DNA from: JAJPHT01 sp035687045
GTDB lineage: Archaea > Thermoplasmatota > SW-10-69-26 > JACQPN01 > JAJPHT01
Assembly (NCBI GenBank): GCA_035687045.1
Contig: DASRYU010000161.1
Coordinates: forward strand, 1-15,118
Direction of reading: 5' to 3'
DNA length: 15,118 bases
Position 1 is the stretch's first letter, and each line of letters opens with the position of its first letter. This document shows positions 6,409-12,965 of the stretch, piece after piece. The notes under the pieces are model-generated. The model saw nothing but the letters and a program-made list of their open reading frames with translations. It did not search any database and was not told the DNA's origin. Made by a program: the position numbers and the translations under genes.

Positions 6409-7422
6409 ATGTCGCGCGGCGACGTTCGAACCTTCGCTTTCCTCACGATCGCGCTCCTTCTGGCCGGCTGCGCCGACAGCGGCGGAAGCGAAGGCGACGA
6501 CGCCGACCTCGCCGACGACGCGGGCGCCTCCGCGCCCCGCGGCTCCGGCGCCCCGTCCTCGGGCGCCTCGGGCGACTCCGGCGCGACCGACGCCGACCCG
6601 GCGCGCTGGTACGCGTTCGCCTTCTCGCGCGAGGTGGAGCCGAAGTCGGGCGGCTCGGGCCGCATCCAGTCCTACTCCTACACGACGACGAAGGAGAACG
6701 ACGGCGCGGAGACGACCGTCGACGTCGTCGTCACCGTCGAGGGCGTGAGCACGGAGAACGTGCGCACGCAGAAGATGGACATGGCGTCGGGCAACTACGA
6801 GCCCGTCGTCGTCTCGACGCCCCTCGAGGTCACGAAGCTCCGTCACGAGATGACCGTCGTGAAGGACGACGCCGGCGACCGCGAGGCGGGCGAGACGAGC
6901 GTCGTCACCATCTGGATCCCGACGGGGGAGCTTCCCGAGTCGTCGACCTTCGTCTGGTACTTCGTGAAGATGGCGTGGGAGGGCGAGGGCGGCGAGCGGG
7001 GCGGCTGGGAGTACTACGTCTCGCCGCAGATGCAGGCCGAGCAGGAGCAGGGAGGCGTGATCTACCTGCCCTTCGAGGACGGCCGCTCCGGCGGCTCGTG
7101 GTGGGCCTTCGACCTCATGACGAGCATGTACGGCCTCTCGTGGTTCGCGCCCTACGTCACCGGCGAGCAGGCGTTCGAGGAGGGCTCCTTCTCGTACGGC
7201 GGCTACAGCCAGAGCGTGCGCCGCGAGACGTTCCGCATCGGCGGCTACGCGTTCGACGGGTGGAGCGTCCAGCTCTCCGGCGTCTCCGGCGGCTCCTCGT
7301 CGGGCTGGATGATGAAGGCCTCCGAGGACCTGCCCATCCCCGTCGCGTTCCGCTTCGGGTCCTCCGGCGACGGCAGCTCGTCGGTCATCTCGTACGAGCT
7401 CACGGACCTCAGGCTCGGGTGA
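6409..7422 (+). CDS. Lipoprotein of unknown function
   Basis: This is a 337-residue exported protein. The signal peptide has a hydrophobic core (TFAFLTIALLL) ending in a lipobox L18-A19-G20-C21, so Cys21 is the probable lipid attachment site. Residues 22-62 are a low-complexity Asp/Ser/Gly/Ala linker, then a folded region starts at ARWYAFAFSREVEPK. That region is rich in beta-type alternation, aromatic residues and Ser/Gly-rich turns (GRIQSYSYTTTKEND, YYVSPQMQAEQEQGG, SYGGYSQSVRRETF, FRFGSSGDGSSSV). No Cys occurs after the lipobox, as expected for an extracellular archaeal protein. The linker keeps the domain away from the membrane, like a solute-binding or surface protein. I do not recognise the domain. 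It converges on the regulator gene with 9 bases between stops. Confidence 0.8.
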   Translation: MSRGDVRTFAFLTIALLLAGCADSGGSEGDDADLADDAGASAPRGSGAPSSGASGDSGATDADPARWYAFAFSREVEPKSGGSGRIQSYSYTTTKENDGAETTVDVVVTVEGVSTENVRTQKMDMASGNYEPVVVSTPLEVTKLRHEMTVVKDDAGDREAGETSVVTIWIPTGELPESSTFVWYFVKMAWEGEGGERGGWEYYVSPQMQAEQEQGGVIYLPFEDGRSGGSWWAFDLMTSMYGLSWFAPYVTGEQAFEEGSFSYGGYSQSVRRETFRIGGYAFDGWSVQLSGVSGGSSSGWMMKASEDLPIPVAFRFGSSGDGSSSVISYELTDLRLG

Positions 7423-7431
7423 GCTTGGACC

Positions 7432-8340
7432 TCAGCCGTCGGTCGACTCCTTGATCCGCCGCGCGATGATCTCGTCCATCCATCCATCGACGGTGACGCG
7501 GCGGATCATGATATCGACCTCCACGCGCGCGACGCCGGGCATCCGCGCGAGCTCCTCCCGAAGCTCCTCCGCCTCGGCAAGCCTCCGCGCGCCGTAGCTC
7601 AGCTGCGTCTGGTCCGGGTAGTGCGTCGCGAAGATGATGCCGTCGAGGGCCTTGAGGCGCCCGTCCACCGCCGCGCGCATCGCCGGGTCCGCGTAGAAGA
7701 TGCGGATGGCAGTCGGGATGGTGCCTTCGGCACGCTCCATCTCGGCGATGGGGGAGAGCCACATCGCGCGACCCTCGATGAGCCGCTCGACGCTGCGCCG
7801 GACCGTGCGCTCCGAGAGCCCCGCGTGCTCGGCGATGGTCGCGTAGGGCGCGCGCGCATCCTCCCGCAGCGCGCGCAGGACCTTCCAGTCCGTGACGGTG
7901 GGCTCGACCGTGGGTGGCGGGAGCCTCATCTCGGCGACGCTCGTGGGTGGCGCCCAGAGCGCGCCGACGAGGGCCAGCTGGCGCTCGAAGGCGGCCCCTT
8001 CCTCCGCGTACACGACGAGCGCGAGGCGGCCGCCGTAGAAGTCGAACAGGTGGTACACGTTCCCCATCGCAGCGAGCCCGTCGAACGCGCGGGCGCGGGC
8101 GGGGCCGGTGAGCGCCGGGAGCTCCAGCCGGTACATCCGGCGGCCGAGGAGCGCCGGGTGGAGCGCGATGCTCCAGCGGACAAGGATGCCGCGCTCGCTC
8201 AGGCGGCGGATGCGCTGCCGGACCGTCTCTTCGTCCACACCGACGGCCTCGGCCACGTCGCGATTGGAGATGCGGACGTCCCACTGGAACGTGCCCGGGT
8301 GCATGAACTGCCGGAGGATCGCGTAGTCCAGCGTGTCCAT
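7432..8340 (-). CDS. Tandem winged-helix transcriptional regulator, Lrp/AsnC-like
   Basis: This 302-residue protein has two DNA-binding units. The first winged helix is at about 1-55 (DYAILRQFM, NRDVAEAVGVDEETVRQRIRRL, GILVRWSI), followed by a ligand-type domain at about 65-125. The second is at about 148-195 (DWKVLRALRED, YATIAEHAGLSERTVRRSVERL) and is followed by a second domain at about 208-285 resembling an Lrp RAM fold. Double-HTH Lrp-type proteins are frequent in archaea as regulators of metabolism. The ATG at 8340 has an SD (GGGAGG on the minus strand, 8355-8350) and a TATA-like box at 8376-8387. It is divergent from the four-helix membrane protein at 8448, so that gene or itself may be a target (inference). 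Ligand and targets cannot be read from the sequence. Confidence 0.88.
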   Translation of the reverse strand: MDTLDYAILRQFMHPGTFQWDVRISNRDVAEAVGVDEETVRQRIRRLSERGILVRWSIALHPALLGRRMYRLELPALTGPARARAFDGLAAMGNVYHLFDFYGGRLALVVYAEEGAAFERQLALVGALWAPPTSVAEMRLPPPTVEPTVTDWKVLRALREDARAPYATIAEHAGLSERTVRRSVERLIEGRAMWLSPIAEMERAEGTIPTAIRIFYADPAMRAAVDGRLKALDGIIFATHYPDQTQLSYGARRLAEAEELREELARMPGVARVEVDIMIRRVTVDGWMDEIIARRIKESTDG

Positions 8341-8375
8341 TTTCGCCCGCCTCCCGTGGAGGACCGGTCACGCTT

Positions 8376-8387
8376 CCGAAAAACGTG
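8376..8387 (-). promoter_or_regulatory. TATA-like box for the Lrp-type regulator
   Basis: Minus strand CACGTTTTTCGG, centred about 41 bases before the ATG at 8340, leaving a short leader containing the SD at 8355-8350. Confidence 0.45.
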
Positions 8388-8413
8388 CCGCCCCGCCCCG
8401 CCTCGCCAGGCGC

Positions 8414-8424
8414 GCCATGAAGTC
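8414..8424 (+). promoter_or_regulatory. Possible TATA-like box for the four-helix membrane protein
   Basis: GCCATGAAGTC, centred about 28 bases before the ATG at 8448. No SD is visible, consistent with a leaderless message. The motif is weak on its own. Confidence 0.3.
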
Positions 8425-8447
8425 CTCCGCGCGCATCCTCCGTTCGC

Positions 8448-8909
8448 ATGCCCAACTGGAAGGTCATCGGCACCATCGTTCTCGGCACCCTCGTCGGCTT
8501 CATGCTCAACCCGCACGCGCCCTTGGGCGCCGCGCTCTTCGGAGCGCCTCCTGCCGGCGATCATGAGCCTACCGGTGGGCAGGTCGGCGCGCTCATGGCG
8601 GTCGCGCTCGTGGAGGCCATCGCCTTCGGCCTCGGTCTCGCGTTCCTCGTCTTCGGCTACGCGGCGATGGCGCGCCGCCTCGGCTCCGACGGCTCGACGC
8701 GCCTCGCCCACCTCGCCGTCGTCTGGGGCCTCATGAGCTGGGTCCCTCACACGGCCATGCACCAGACCAACGGCGACAACATCGCGCGCCTGATCGTCAT
8801 CGAGTACGCGTTCCACGTCACGCTCGTCCTCGCGGCCGCCGCGCTCGCGTGGGCGTTCGTCCGCTCCTCCGGCCGCCGCGCCGGCGACCTCGACGCCGCG
8901 ACCGCCTGA
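8448..8909 (+). CDS. Four-helix membrane protein with a P-H-x3-H-x2-N motif
   Basis: This is a 153-residue protein with four predicted membrane helices at about 5-20, 47-73, 86-103 and 113-138. The third helix ends in W98-V-P-H101-T-A-M-H105-Q-T-N108-G, and the fourth holds E119-Y-x-F-H123. These polar residues cluster at one membrane face and could bind a metal or haem (inference). I recall similar four-helix proteins with a WxPHxxxH ... EYxFHxT pattern in other archaea and actinobacteria, but no function is known to me. The start is a leaderless-type ATG. The gene is divergent from the regulator at 8340 and is followed by the crotonase gene after a gap carrying octamer repeats. An alternative is a small transporter subunit, but nothing specific supports that. 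Confidence 0.72.
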   Translation: MPNWKVIGTIVLGTLVGFMLNPHAPLGAALFGAPPAGDHEPTGGQVGALMAVALVEAIAFGLGLAFLVFGYAAMARRLGSDGSTRLAHLAVVWGLMSWVPHTAMHQTNGDNIARLIVIEYAFHVTLVLAAAALAWAFVRSSGRRAGDLDAATA

Positions 8910-8922
8910 AGCGGGTCACCAC

Positions 8923-8946
8923 CCTCGCGTCTTCGCGTCTTCGCGG
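8923..8946. repeat. TCTTCGCG octamer repeat upstream of the crotonase
   Basis: CGCG cores at 8926, 8934 and 8942 give three units with an exact period of 8. The first 17 bases equal 1154-1170. It lies just after a plus-strand gene end and before a CoA-metabolism gene, as does the first copy. Confidence 0.55.
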
Positions 8947-8967
8947 CGCAAGGCCCGAAAGCGCGAG

Positions 8968-8978
8968 GCAGAAATGGG
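8968..8978 (+). promoter_or_regulatory. TATA-like box for the crotonase
   Basis: GCAGAAATGGG, centred 27 bases before the ATG at 9000, which favours that start over the in-frame ATG at 8988. Confidence 0.42.
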
Positions 8979-8999
8979 GGCTCGCGGATGCGGCGCGCC

Positions 9000-9791
9000 A
9001 TGAGCGTCCTTGTCGAGCCGCGCGGGCACGTCCTTCTCGTCACCATCGACCGGCCGGACGTGCTCAACGCCATCGACAAGCCGACCTCCGACGCGCTCGT
9101 GGCGGCGTGGCAGCGTCTGCACGACGACGACGCGCTGCGCGTCGCGGTCCTCACCGGCGCCGGGGAGCGCGCGTTCTGCGCCGGCATGGACCTCAAGGCC
9201 GCCGCCGCGTGGTACGCGAGCGTCCCCTCGGAGCGGCGCCGCGAGGTCTGGGACCGCATCCCGGGCTTCGGCGGCATCACGCGCAACCAGGATCCGGGGA
9301 AGCCGGTCATCGCGGCCATCCGCGGCCACTGCCTGGGCGGCGGCCTCGAGCTCGCGCTCGCCTGCGACATCCGCTACGCCTCGGAGGACGCGCAGTTCGC
9401 GCTCCCGGAGGTCACGCGCGCCATCCTCCCCGGCCAGGGTGGCACGCAGCGCCTGCCGCGCGCGGTCGGCACGAGCGCCGCGCTCGAGATGATCCTCACC
9501 GGCGCGCGCATCGACGCGCGGCGCGCGCTCGAGCTCGGCCTCGTGAGCCGCGTCCTCCCGCCCGCCGAGGTGCTCCCGGCCGCGCTCAAGCTCGCGGAGA
9601 CGATCGCCGCGCAGCCGCCGCGCGCCGTCCGCGCCGCCCGCGAGGCGGTGCTGCGCGGCGTCGAGATGCCCCTCGCGGAGGGGCTCCGGCTCGAGCAGGC
9701 GCTCGCGGACCCGCTGCGCGACAGCCAGGACGCGGCCGAAGCGCGCGCCGCCTTCGCGGAGAAGCGTCAACCCCGCTGGACCGGGAAGTAG
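9000..9791 (+). CDS. Enoyl-CoA hydratase/isomerase family protein (crotonase)
   Basis: This is a 263-residue protein, full length for the family. The CoA-binding and oxyanion-hole segments are present: AFCAGMDLKA (about 58-67) and IRGHCLGGGLELALACD (about 107-123). Both catalytic glutamates of classical enoyl-CoA hydratase have counterparts: E117 in GGGLELALACD and E137 in FALPEVTRAILPGQGG, 20 apart as in the rat enzyme. The family forms hexamers in the cytoplasm and adds water to trans-2-enoyl-CoA in fatty or amino acid breakdown. With both Glu present, hydratase activity is the most likely reaction, though the exact chain length cannot be read. The ATG at 9000 is preferred to 8988 from the promoter spacing and the usual short N-terminus. 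No other beta-oxidation gene is next to it; only the thiolase at the window start is related. Confidence 0.93.
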   Translation: MSVLVEPRGHVLLVTIDRPDVLNAIDKPTSDALVAAWQRLHDDDALRVAVLTGAGERAFCAGMDLKAAAAWYASVPSERRREVWDRIPGFGGITRNQDPGKPVIAAIRGHCLGGGLELALACDIRYASEDAQFALPEVTRAILPGQGGTQRLPRAVGTSAALEMILTGARIDARRALELGLVSRVLPPAEVLPAALKLAETIAAQPPRAVRAAREAVLRGVEMPLAEGLRLEQALADPLRDSQDAAEARAAFAEKRQPRWTGK

Positions 9792-9795
9792 ACCA

Positions 9796-9842
9796 TCCTC
9801 CCCCTCCTCCTCCCTCGCTCCCTCGCTCCCTTTCTCCCTCCG
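9796..9842 (+). terminator. Polypyrimidine tract after the crotonase, probable factor-type terminator
   Basis: Almost pure C/T on the plus strand, broken by few G residues, and containing a tandem TCGCTCCC. No hairpin is visible. It separates the crotonase stop from the next promoter at 9862. Pyrimidine-rich 3' ends are usual in archaeal termination. Confidence 0.4.
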
Positions 9843-9861
9843 TTGGGCACCCCGTCCACCA

Positions 9862-9873
9862 CAACGCTTTTCC
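9862..9873 (+). promoter_or_regulatory. CAACG + TATA-like box for the propeller lipoprotein
   Basis: CAACGCTTTTCC, with its AT-rich core about 30 bases before the ATG at 9899. It shares CAACGCTT with the box at 14416. Confidence 0.6.
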
Positions 9874-9898
9874 CCCCTTCCCCAGGGTCCGTGCCCGT

Positions 9899-11275
9899 AT
9901 GACGTTCCGTCTTGCCGCAGCCGCGGCCACGCTCATGCTGGCCTTCGCGGGCTGCGTCACGCTCCCCGCGACGCAGCTTGACCCGCAGAGCACGCTGCTG
10001 CCCATCCAGCTCCCGTCGCTCGACCCCGCGACGTTCCTCTTCAACGACCCCGAGAACGCGCCCCACCCGCTCTTTGGCTGGCCCACGCTCATCGCGCCCG
10101 CCCAGGGCCCGAACGTCCCGAGCTTCTGGCAGCCCATCCAGGGCGTCCCGCTCCCCGACGCCATCGCCGGCGTCGCCCACGTCGTGCAGGCCGACGGCGT
10201 CGCCTCCGGCGGCGGCATCTCGCTCTTTGGCAGCCTCGCCATCGTGCCCGGCTACAGCAAGGAGAGCTACATCGTCGACATCAGCGACCCCACCGCGCCG
10301 AAGATCCTCAGCACCTTCGAGCCCGTCCAGGGCGCCCACCGCGGCAGCGCCGTCATCGCGTACCCGGACGGCAAGCTCGTCGCCGTCTTCTCGACCGGCG
10401 CCGGCTTCGAGGCCTGGGACATCACGGACCCGACGAACCCCGTCCCCGCGAGCCAGGTCGAGCCCACGCAGGGCGGCCACAAGCTCGGCGTCGTCCCCGG
10501 CACGCCCTACGTCTACAACGCCGCGTCCAACGGCGGCGGCCTCTTCGCCGACCAGGCGCGCGCCGTCACGGAGATCTACGACCTCACGGACCCGTACAAC
10601 CCCCGCCACGTCCAGGACTTCGTGAACGGCTTCGGCTGCCACCACATCTACTTCTGGAACAGCGCCGAGAAGCAGCGCGCCATCTGCGCCGGCATCGAGT
10701 TCGCGCAGATCTGGGACACGGCCGACCCGGAGAACCCGGTCGTCATCGTCAACGTCCCCATCCCGCACGGCATCGCCGGCACGCCCAGCGCGTCCGTCGT
10801 CCCCGTCGTGACGCCCTTCGCGCACTTCAGCATCCTGAACGCCGACGGCACCGTCCTCATCGTGGGCGACGAGCTCGGCGGCGGCGGCCTCCCGCCCGGG
10901 TGCACCGCCGGCGTCCAGACGCCCCTCGTCGACGCGAGCGCCCCCACCGGCGCGCTGTGGTTCTACGACGTGAGCACCGAGACGAACCCCCGGCTCATGA
11001 GCTGGTGGAGCCCCGGTCACCACCTCGACCCGACGAACGCGTTCGCGAGCTGCACGGCCCACCACGGCCGCCTCGTGCCCGCGGAGGACCGCGACCTCCT
11101 CGCGATGTCCTTCTACGGCGCCGGCGTCGTCCTCCTCGACTTCACGAACCCGATGATGCCGAAGATGGTCGACCAGTTCAAGCAGCAGTCGAACACGTGG
11201 GAGACGTGGTACTACAACGGCTACCTCTTCACGGGCGACCTGAACCGCGGCATGGACGTCCTCACCTTCGAGTGA
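9899..11275 (+). CDS. LVIVD-type beta-propeller lipoprotein
   Basis: This is a 458-residue exported protein. A signal peptide (RLAAAAATLMLAFAGC) ends in a lipobox with Cys18 as the likely lipidated residue. After a linker, six blade-end motifs of the pattern D-x-x-D-P-x-x-P follow: VDISDPTAPKIL, WDITDPTNPVPA, YDLTDPYNPRHV, WDTADPENPVVI, YDVSTETNPRLM and LDFTNPMMPKMV. This repeat is the signature of LVIVD/choice-of-anchor propellers, giving six or seven blades. Each blade also carries a His near its first strand (QGAHRG, QGGHKLG, GCHHIYF, PFAHFSI, CTAHHGR). Cys247, Cys385 and others could form disulfides. No catalytic function is established for this family; binding at the cell surface is likely. 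The ATG at 9899 is fixed by the promoter box and signal peptide. The frame is open for about 1 kb upstream, but that part is antisense-like shadow over the crotonase. Confidence 0.9.
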   Translation: MTFRLAAAAATLMLAFAGCVTLPATQLDPQSTLLPIQLPSLDPATFLFNDPENAPHPLFGWPTLIAPAQGPNVPSFWQPIQGVPLPDAIAGVAHVVQADGVASGGGISLFGSLAIVPGYSKESYIVDISDPTAPKILSTFEPVQGAHRGSAVIAYPDGKLVAVFSTGAGFEAWDITDPTNPVPASQVEPTQGGHKLGVVPGTPYVYNAASNGGGLFADQARAVTEIYDLTDPYNPRHVQDFVNGFGCHHIYFWNSAEKQRAICAGIEFAQIWDTADPENPVVIVNVPIPHGIAGTPSASVVPVVTPFAHFSILNADGTVLIVGDELGGGGLPPGCTAGVQTPLVDASAPTGALWFYDVSTETNPRLMSWWSPGHHLDPTNAFASCTAHHGRLVPAEDRDLLAMSFYGAGVVLLDFTNPMMPKMVDQFKQQSNTWETWYYNGYLFTGDLNRGMDVLTFE

Positions 11276-11315
11276 GCGCCGACGCCAACGCCGAGGCCGA
11301 GGTAGGCCGAGGCGC

Positions 11316-11390
11316 GAGGCGGAGGCCGAGGAGCGGCCCCGCCTCCACCCTTTCTTCTTCCCATCCTTCTCGCTTCTTCTCCTTCTCCGC
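11316..11390 (+). terminator. Hairpin plus long pyrimidine tail, terminator after the propeller gene
   Basis: GAGGCG (11316-11321) pairs with CGCCTC (11340-11345) and GGCCG (11324-11328) with CGGCC (11334-11338), leaving a 5-base loop and a small internal bulge. A C/T-rich stretch with many TTCT units runs to about 11388. It lies 40 bases after the stop, between convergent genes. Confidence 0.55.
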
Positions 11391-11420
11391 GCCTCCTCCG
11401 CGAGCTCCGCGCCCTCCGCG
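11386..11420. repeat. CTCCGCG repeat between convergent genes
   Basis: TCCGCG occurs at 11386, 11397, 11406 and 11415 (spacings 11, 9, 9). It looks like a drifted relative of the TCTTCGCG octamers at 1154 and 8923. It ends about 20 bases before the minus-strand EamA stop. Confidence 0.4.
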
Positions 11421-11442
11421 GTGAGCGCCCTCAGCGCGCGCC

Positions 11443-12387
11443 TCAGGCGGCGCGGACGCGACGCGCGCGCAGGTTCGCCCACAGCGGCGGGAGCGCGATG
11501 CCCGCGACCACGAGCGCCCCGCCGAGCGCGTGCAGGAGCGTCAGCGGCTCGTCGAGGATGAACGCCGCGCCGAGCACGCCGAAGAGGGGCACGAGACCCA
11601 TCGCCGGCGCCGCGCGGTCGACGCCGATGATCTGGATGGCCGCGTAGTACGTGACGAAGGCCACGGCGGTCGCGCCAAGACCGAGGTAGAGCACGTTGAC
11701 CCACGCGTCGCGACCCCACGACGAGAGCTGCGGCGGCCCGTCGAGAAGGAGCGCGAGCGGCGCGAGCGCGACCGCCCCCACCACGCTCACCGCGAGGATG
11801 CTCGTGACGGGGCCGACGCCGCCGCCGGAGGCGCGCTTGCCGATGACCGTGTAGACGGCCCACACGAGCGCGGCCAGAACGAACAGGAGGTCGCCCCACG
11901 GGCGCGTGCTGCCGGCCTCGGCGGCGCGCATCGCGTTCCAGCCCACGAGAAGGCACCCCGCGAGCGCGAGGGCCGCGCCCGCCATCGCCTGCGCCGCGGG
12001 CAGCTTGCGCGCCTGGAGCGCCGTGATGCCCATCGCGAAGACGCCGGCGAAGCCGGGCGTGAGGACGGCGCCGTCGCTCGAGGGCGCGAGGCGCACGCCG
12101 TAGAGGAAAAGGACCGTGTACGTCGCGGCGCCGAGGAGGCCCATCACGGCGAGGAGCCCCCACTGCTGCCCCTGCGGCCGCGGACGCGTGCGCTCCAGCG
12201 CGAACCACACCGGAAGAAGCGCGAGCGCCGCGACGACGAAGCGCCCGACGGTCACCGTGGCCGGCGGCGCGTCGTGCGCGGCGATCTTGGCGGTGATCCA
12301 GGCGCCCGCCCAGCCGATGCCCGTGACAAGCATCAGGAGGTAGCCGATGAGCGCCTGGCGCGCGTTCACGAGCGTCGGATGCGCCAC
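11443..12387 (-). CDS. EamA/DMT-family transporter, intact
   Basis: This is a 314-residue membrane protein with ten predicted helices arranged as two EamA repeats. The first repeat opens with GYLLMLVTGIGWAGAWITAKIAA and includes FLYGVRLAPSSDGAVLTPGFAGVFAMGITAL; the second runs from about 160 (DLLFVLAALVWAVYTVIGKRA) to ALGGALVVAGIALPPLW. The short cytoplasmic tail is Arg-rich. Members export or exchange small metabolites such as amino acids or nucleosides; the substrate cannot be read here. The longest start is the GTG at 12387. A second GTG at 12369 lies 26 bases after a TATA-like box (12391-12400) and would remove six residues, so it may be the true leaderless start. It sits 36 bases behind the zinc-ribbon gene on the same strand, and its 3' end meets the propeller gene's terminator region. 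Confidence 0.9.
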   Translation of the reverse strand: MAHPTLVNARQALIGYLLMLVTGIGWAGAWITAKIAAHDAPPATVTVGRFVVAALALLPVWFALERTRPRPQGQQWGLLAVMGLLGAATYTVLFLYGVRLAPSSDGAVLTPGFAGVFAMGITALQARKLPAAQAMAGAALALAGCLLVGWNAMRAAEAGSTRPWGDLLFVLAALVWAVYTVIGKRASGGGVGPVTSILAVSVVGAVALAPLALLLDGPPQLSSWGRDAWVNVLYLGLGATAVAFVTYYAAIQIIGVDRAAPAMGLVPLFGVLGAAFILDEPLTLLHALGGALVVAGIALPPLWANLRARRVRAA

Positions 12388-12390
12388 CTC

Positions 12391-12400
12391 GGCTTGAACG
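12391..12400 (-). promoter_or_regulatory. Possible TATA-like box for the intact EamA gene
   Basis: Minus strand CGTTCAAGCC, centred about 26 bases before the in-frame GTG at 12369. If used, it makes the EamA gene independent of the zinc-ribbon gene and shortens the protein by six residues. Confidence 0.35.
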
Positions 12401-12423
12401 CGCGGCTACGCGGGCGTGCCCGC

Positions 12424-12837
12424 TCAGCCGTCCGGGCCGGTGAGCCAGCCCGAGTCGCGCACAAGCGAGTGGTCCTCGCGCGAGGAGCGCAGCGTCGCGG
12501 CCGAAGCGGCGCGGTGGTTGTCCAGCTCGCGCAGCACGGTGGCGTCGTCCGCCGACGCGTTCGGGCCGTACTTGATCGTCGCGGTCCCCGTGTAGCCGCA
12601 CGCGGGGCAGCGAAGCGCCCCGATGAACACCATGTCGGCGGGATCGGAGACGCCCTCCACGCGCCGCATCGCCTCGAGCGCCACCTCACGTGGACGATGC
12701 GCCGTCCCGCAGTTGCGGCATTCGACCTGCCCGCCCTCGCGGATCAGGAACTGCCCGATGTAGCCGCGCCCCTCGAACTCGCGCAGCGCGTCGGCGATCG
12801 TGAACCCGCCCGAGATACCTCCGCGTGAATGGACCAT
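12424..12837 (-). CDS. Small zinc-ribbon protein, unknown function
   Basis: This is a 137-residue cytoplasmic protein. A helical segment at 12-23 (FTIADALREFEG) leads to GYIGQFLIREGGQVECRNCG, and two knuckles C40-x2-C43 and C77-x2-C80 are 33 residues apart, enough for one four-Cys zinc ribbon. The segment between them (REVALEAMRRVEGVSDPADMVFIGALRCPACG) fits a helix plus hairpin. The C-terminal 45 residues after KYGPNA are polar and helical (TVLRELDNHRAASAATL). I recall similar short zinc-ribbon proteins in haloarchaea and Thermoplasmatota genomes but know of no function. The ATG at 12837 lies about 29 bases after CGCTTTAGGG, so a leaderless transcript is likely. It precedes the EamA gene on the same strand. 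Confidence 0.75.
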   Translation of the reverse strand: MVHSRGGISGGFTIADALREFEGRGYIGQFLIREGGQVECRNCGTAHRPREVALEAMRRVEGVSDPADMVFIGALRCPACGYTGTATIKYGPNASADDATVLRELDNHRAASAATLRSSREDHSLVRDSGWLTGPDG

Positions 12838-12861
12838 ATGACGGCGAAGCTTCGACGGCGG

Positions 12862-12873
12862 CCCTAAAGCGGC
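12862..12873 (-). promoter_or_regulatory. TATA-like box for the zinc-ribbon gene
   Basis: Minus strand CCGCTTTAGGGC, centred 29 bases before the ATG at 12837; similar to the CGCTTT core at 9866. Confidence 0.5.
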
Positions 12874-12918
12874 TTCTCGCCGGGGGGTCGATATGAACGG
12901 GATGCCTCGTGTCAGCGA

Positions 12919-12931
12919 AGCCTTTTAGCCC
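12919..12931 (+). promoter_or_regulatory. TATA-like box for the anchored secreted protein
   Basis: AGCCTTTTAGCCC, about 41 bases before the GTG at 12966. Transcription starting near 12952 would leave a short leader containing the SD GGAGG at 12954-12958. Confidence 0.5.
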
Positions 12932-12965
12932 CGCACCGCGACGCCGTGCCGCTGGAGGCTCCCAC

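Noticed and set aside
8849..9898. The 350-residue upstream extension of the propeller frame
   Set aside because: It overlaps the well-supported crotonase, is Arg/Pro-rich without domain character, and would bury the signal peptide and lipobox starting at 9899.
9767..12601. A 944-residue minus-strand frame across the propeller and EamA genes
   Set aside because: Very Arg/Ala/Gly/Asp-rich composition typical of antisense frames in GC-rich DNA. The propeller lipoprotein and the EamA gene on other frames have clear domains and start signals.
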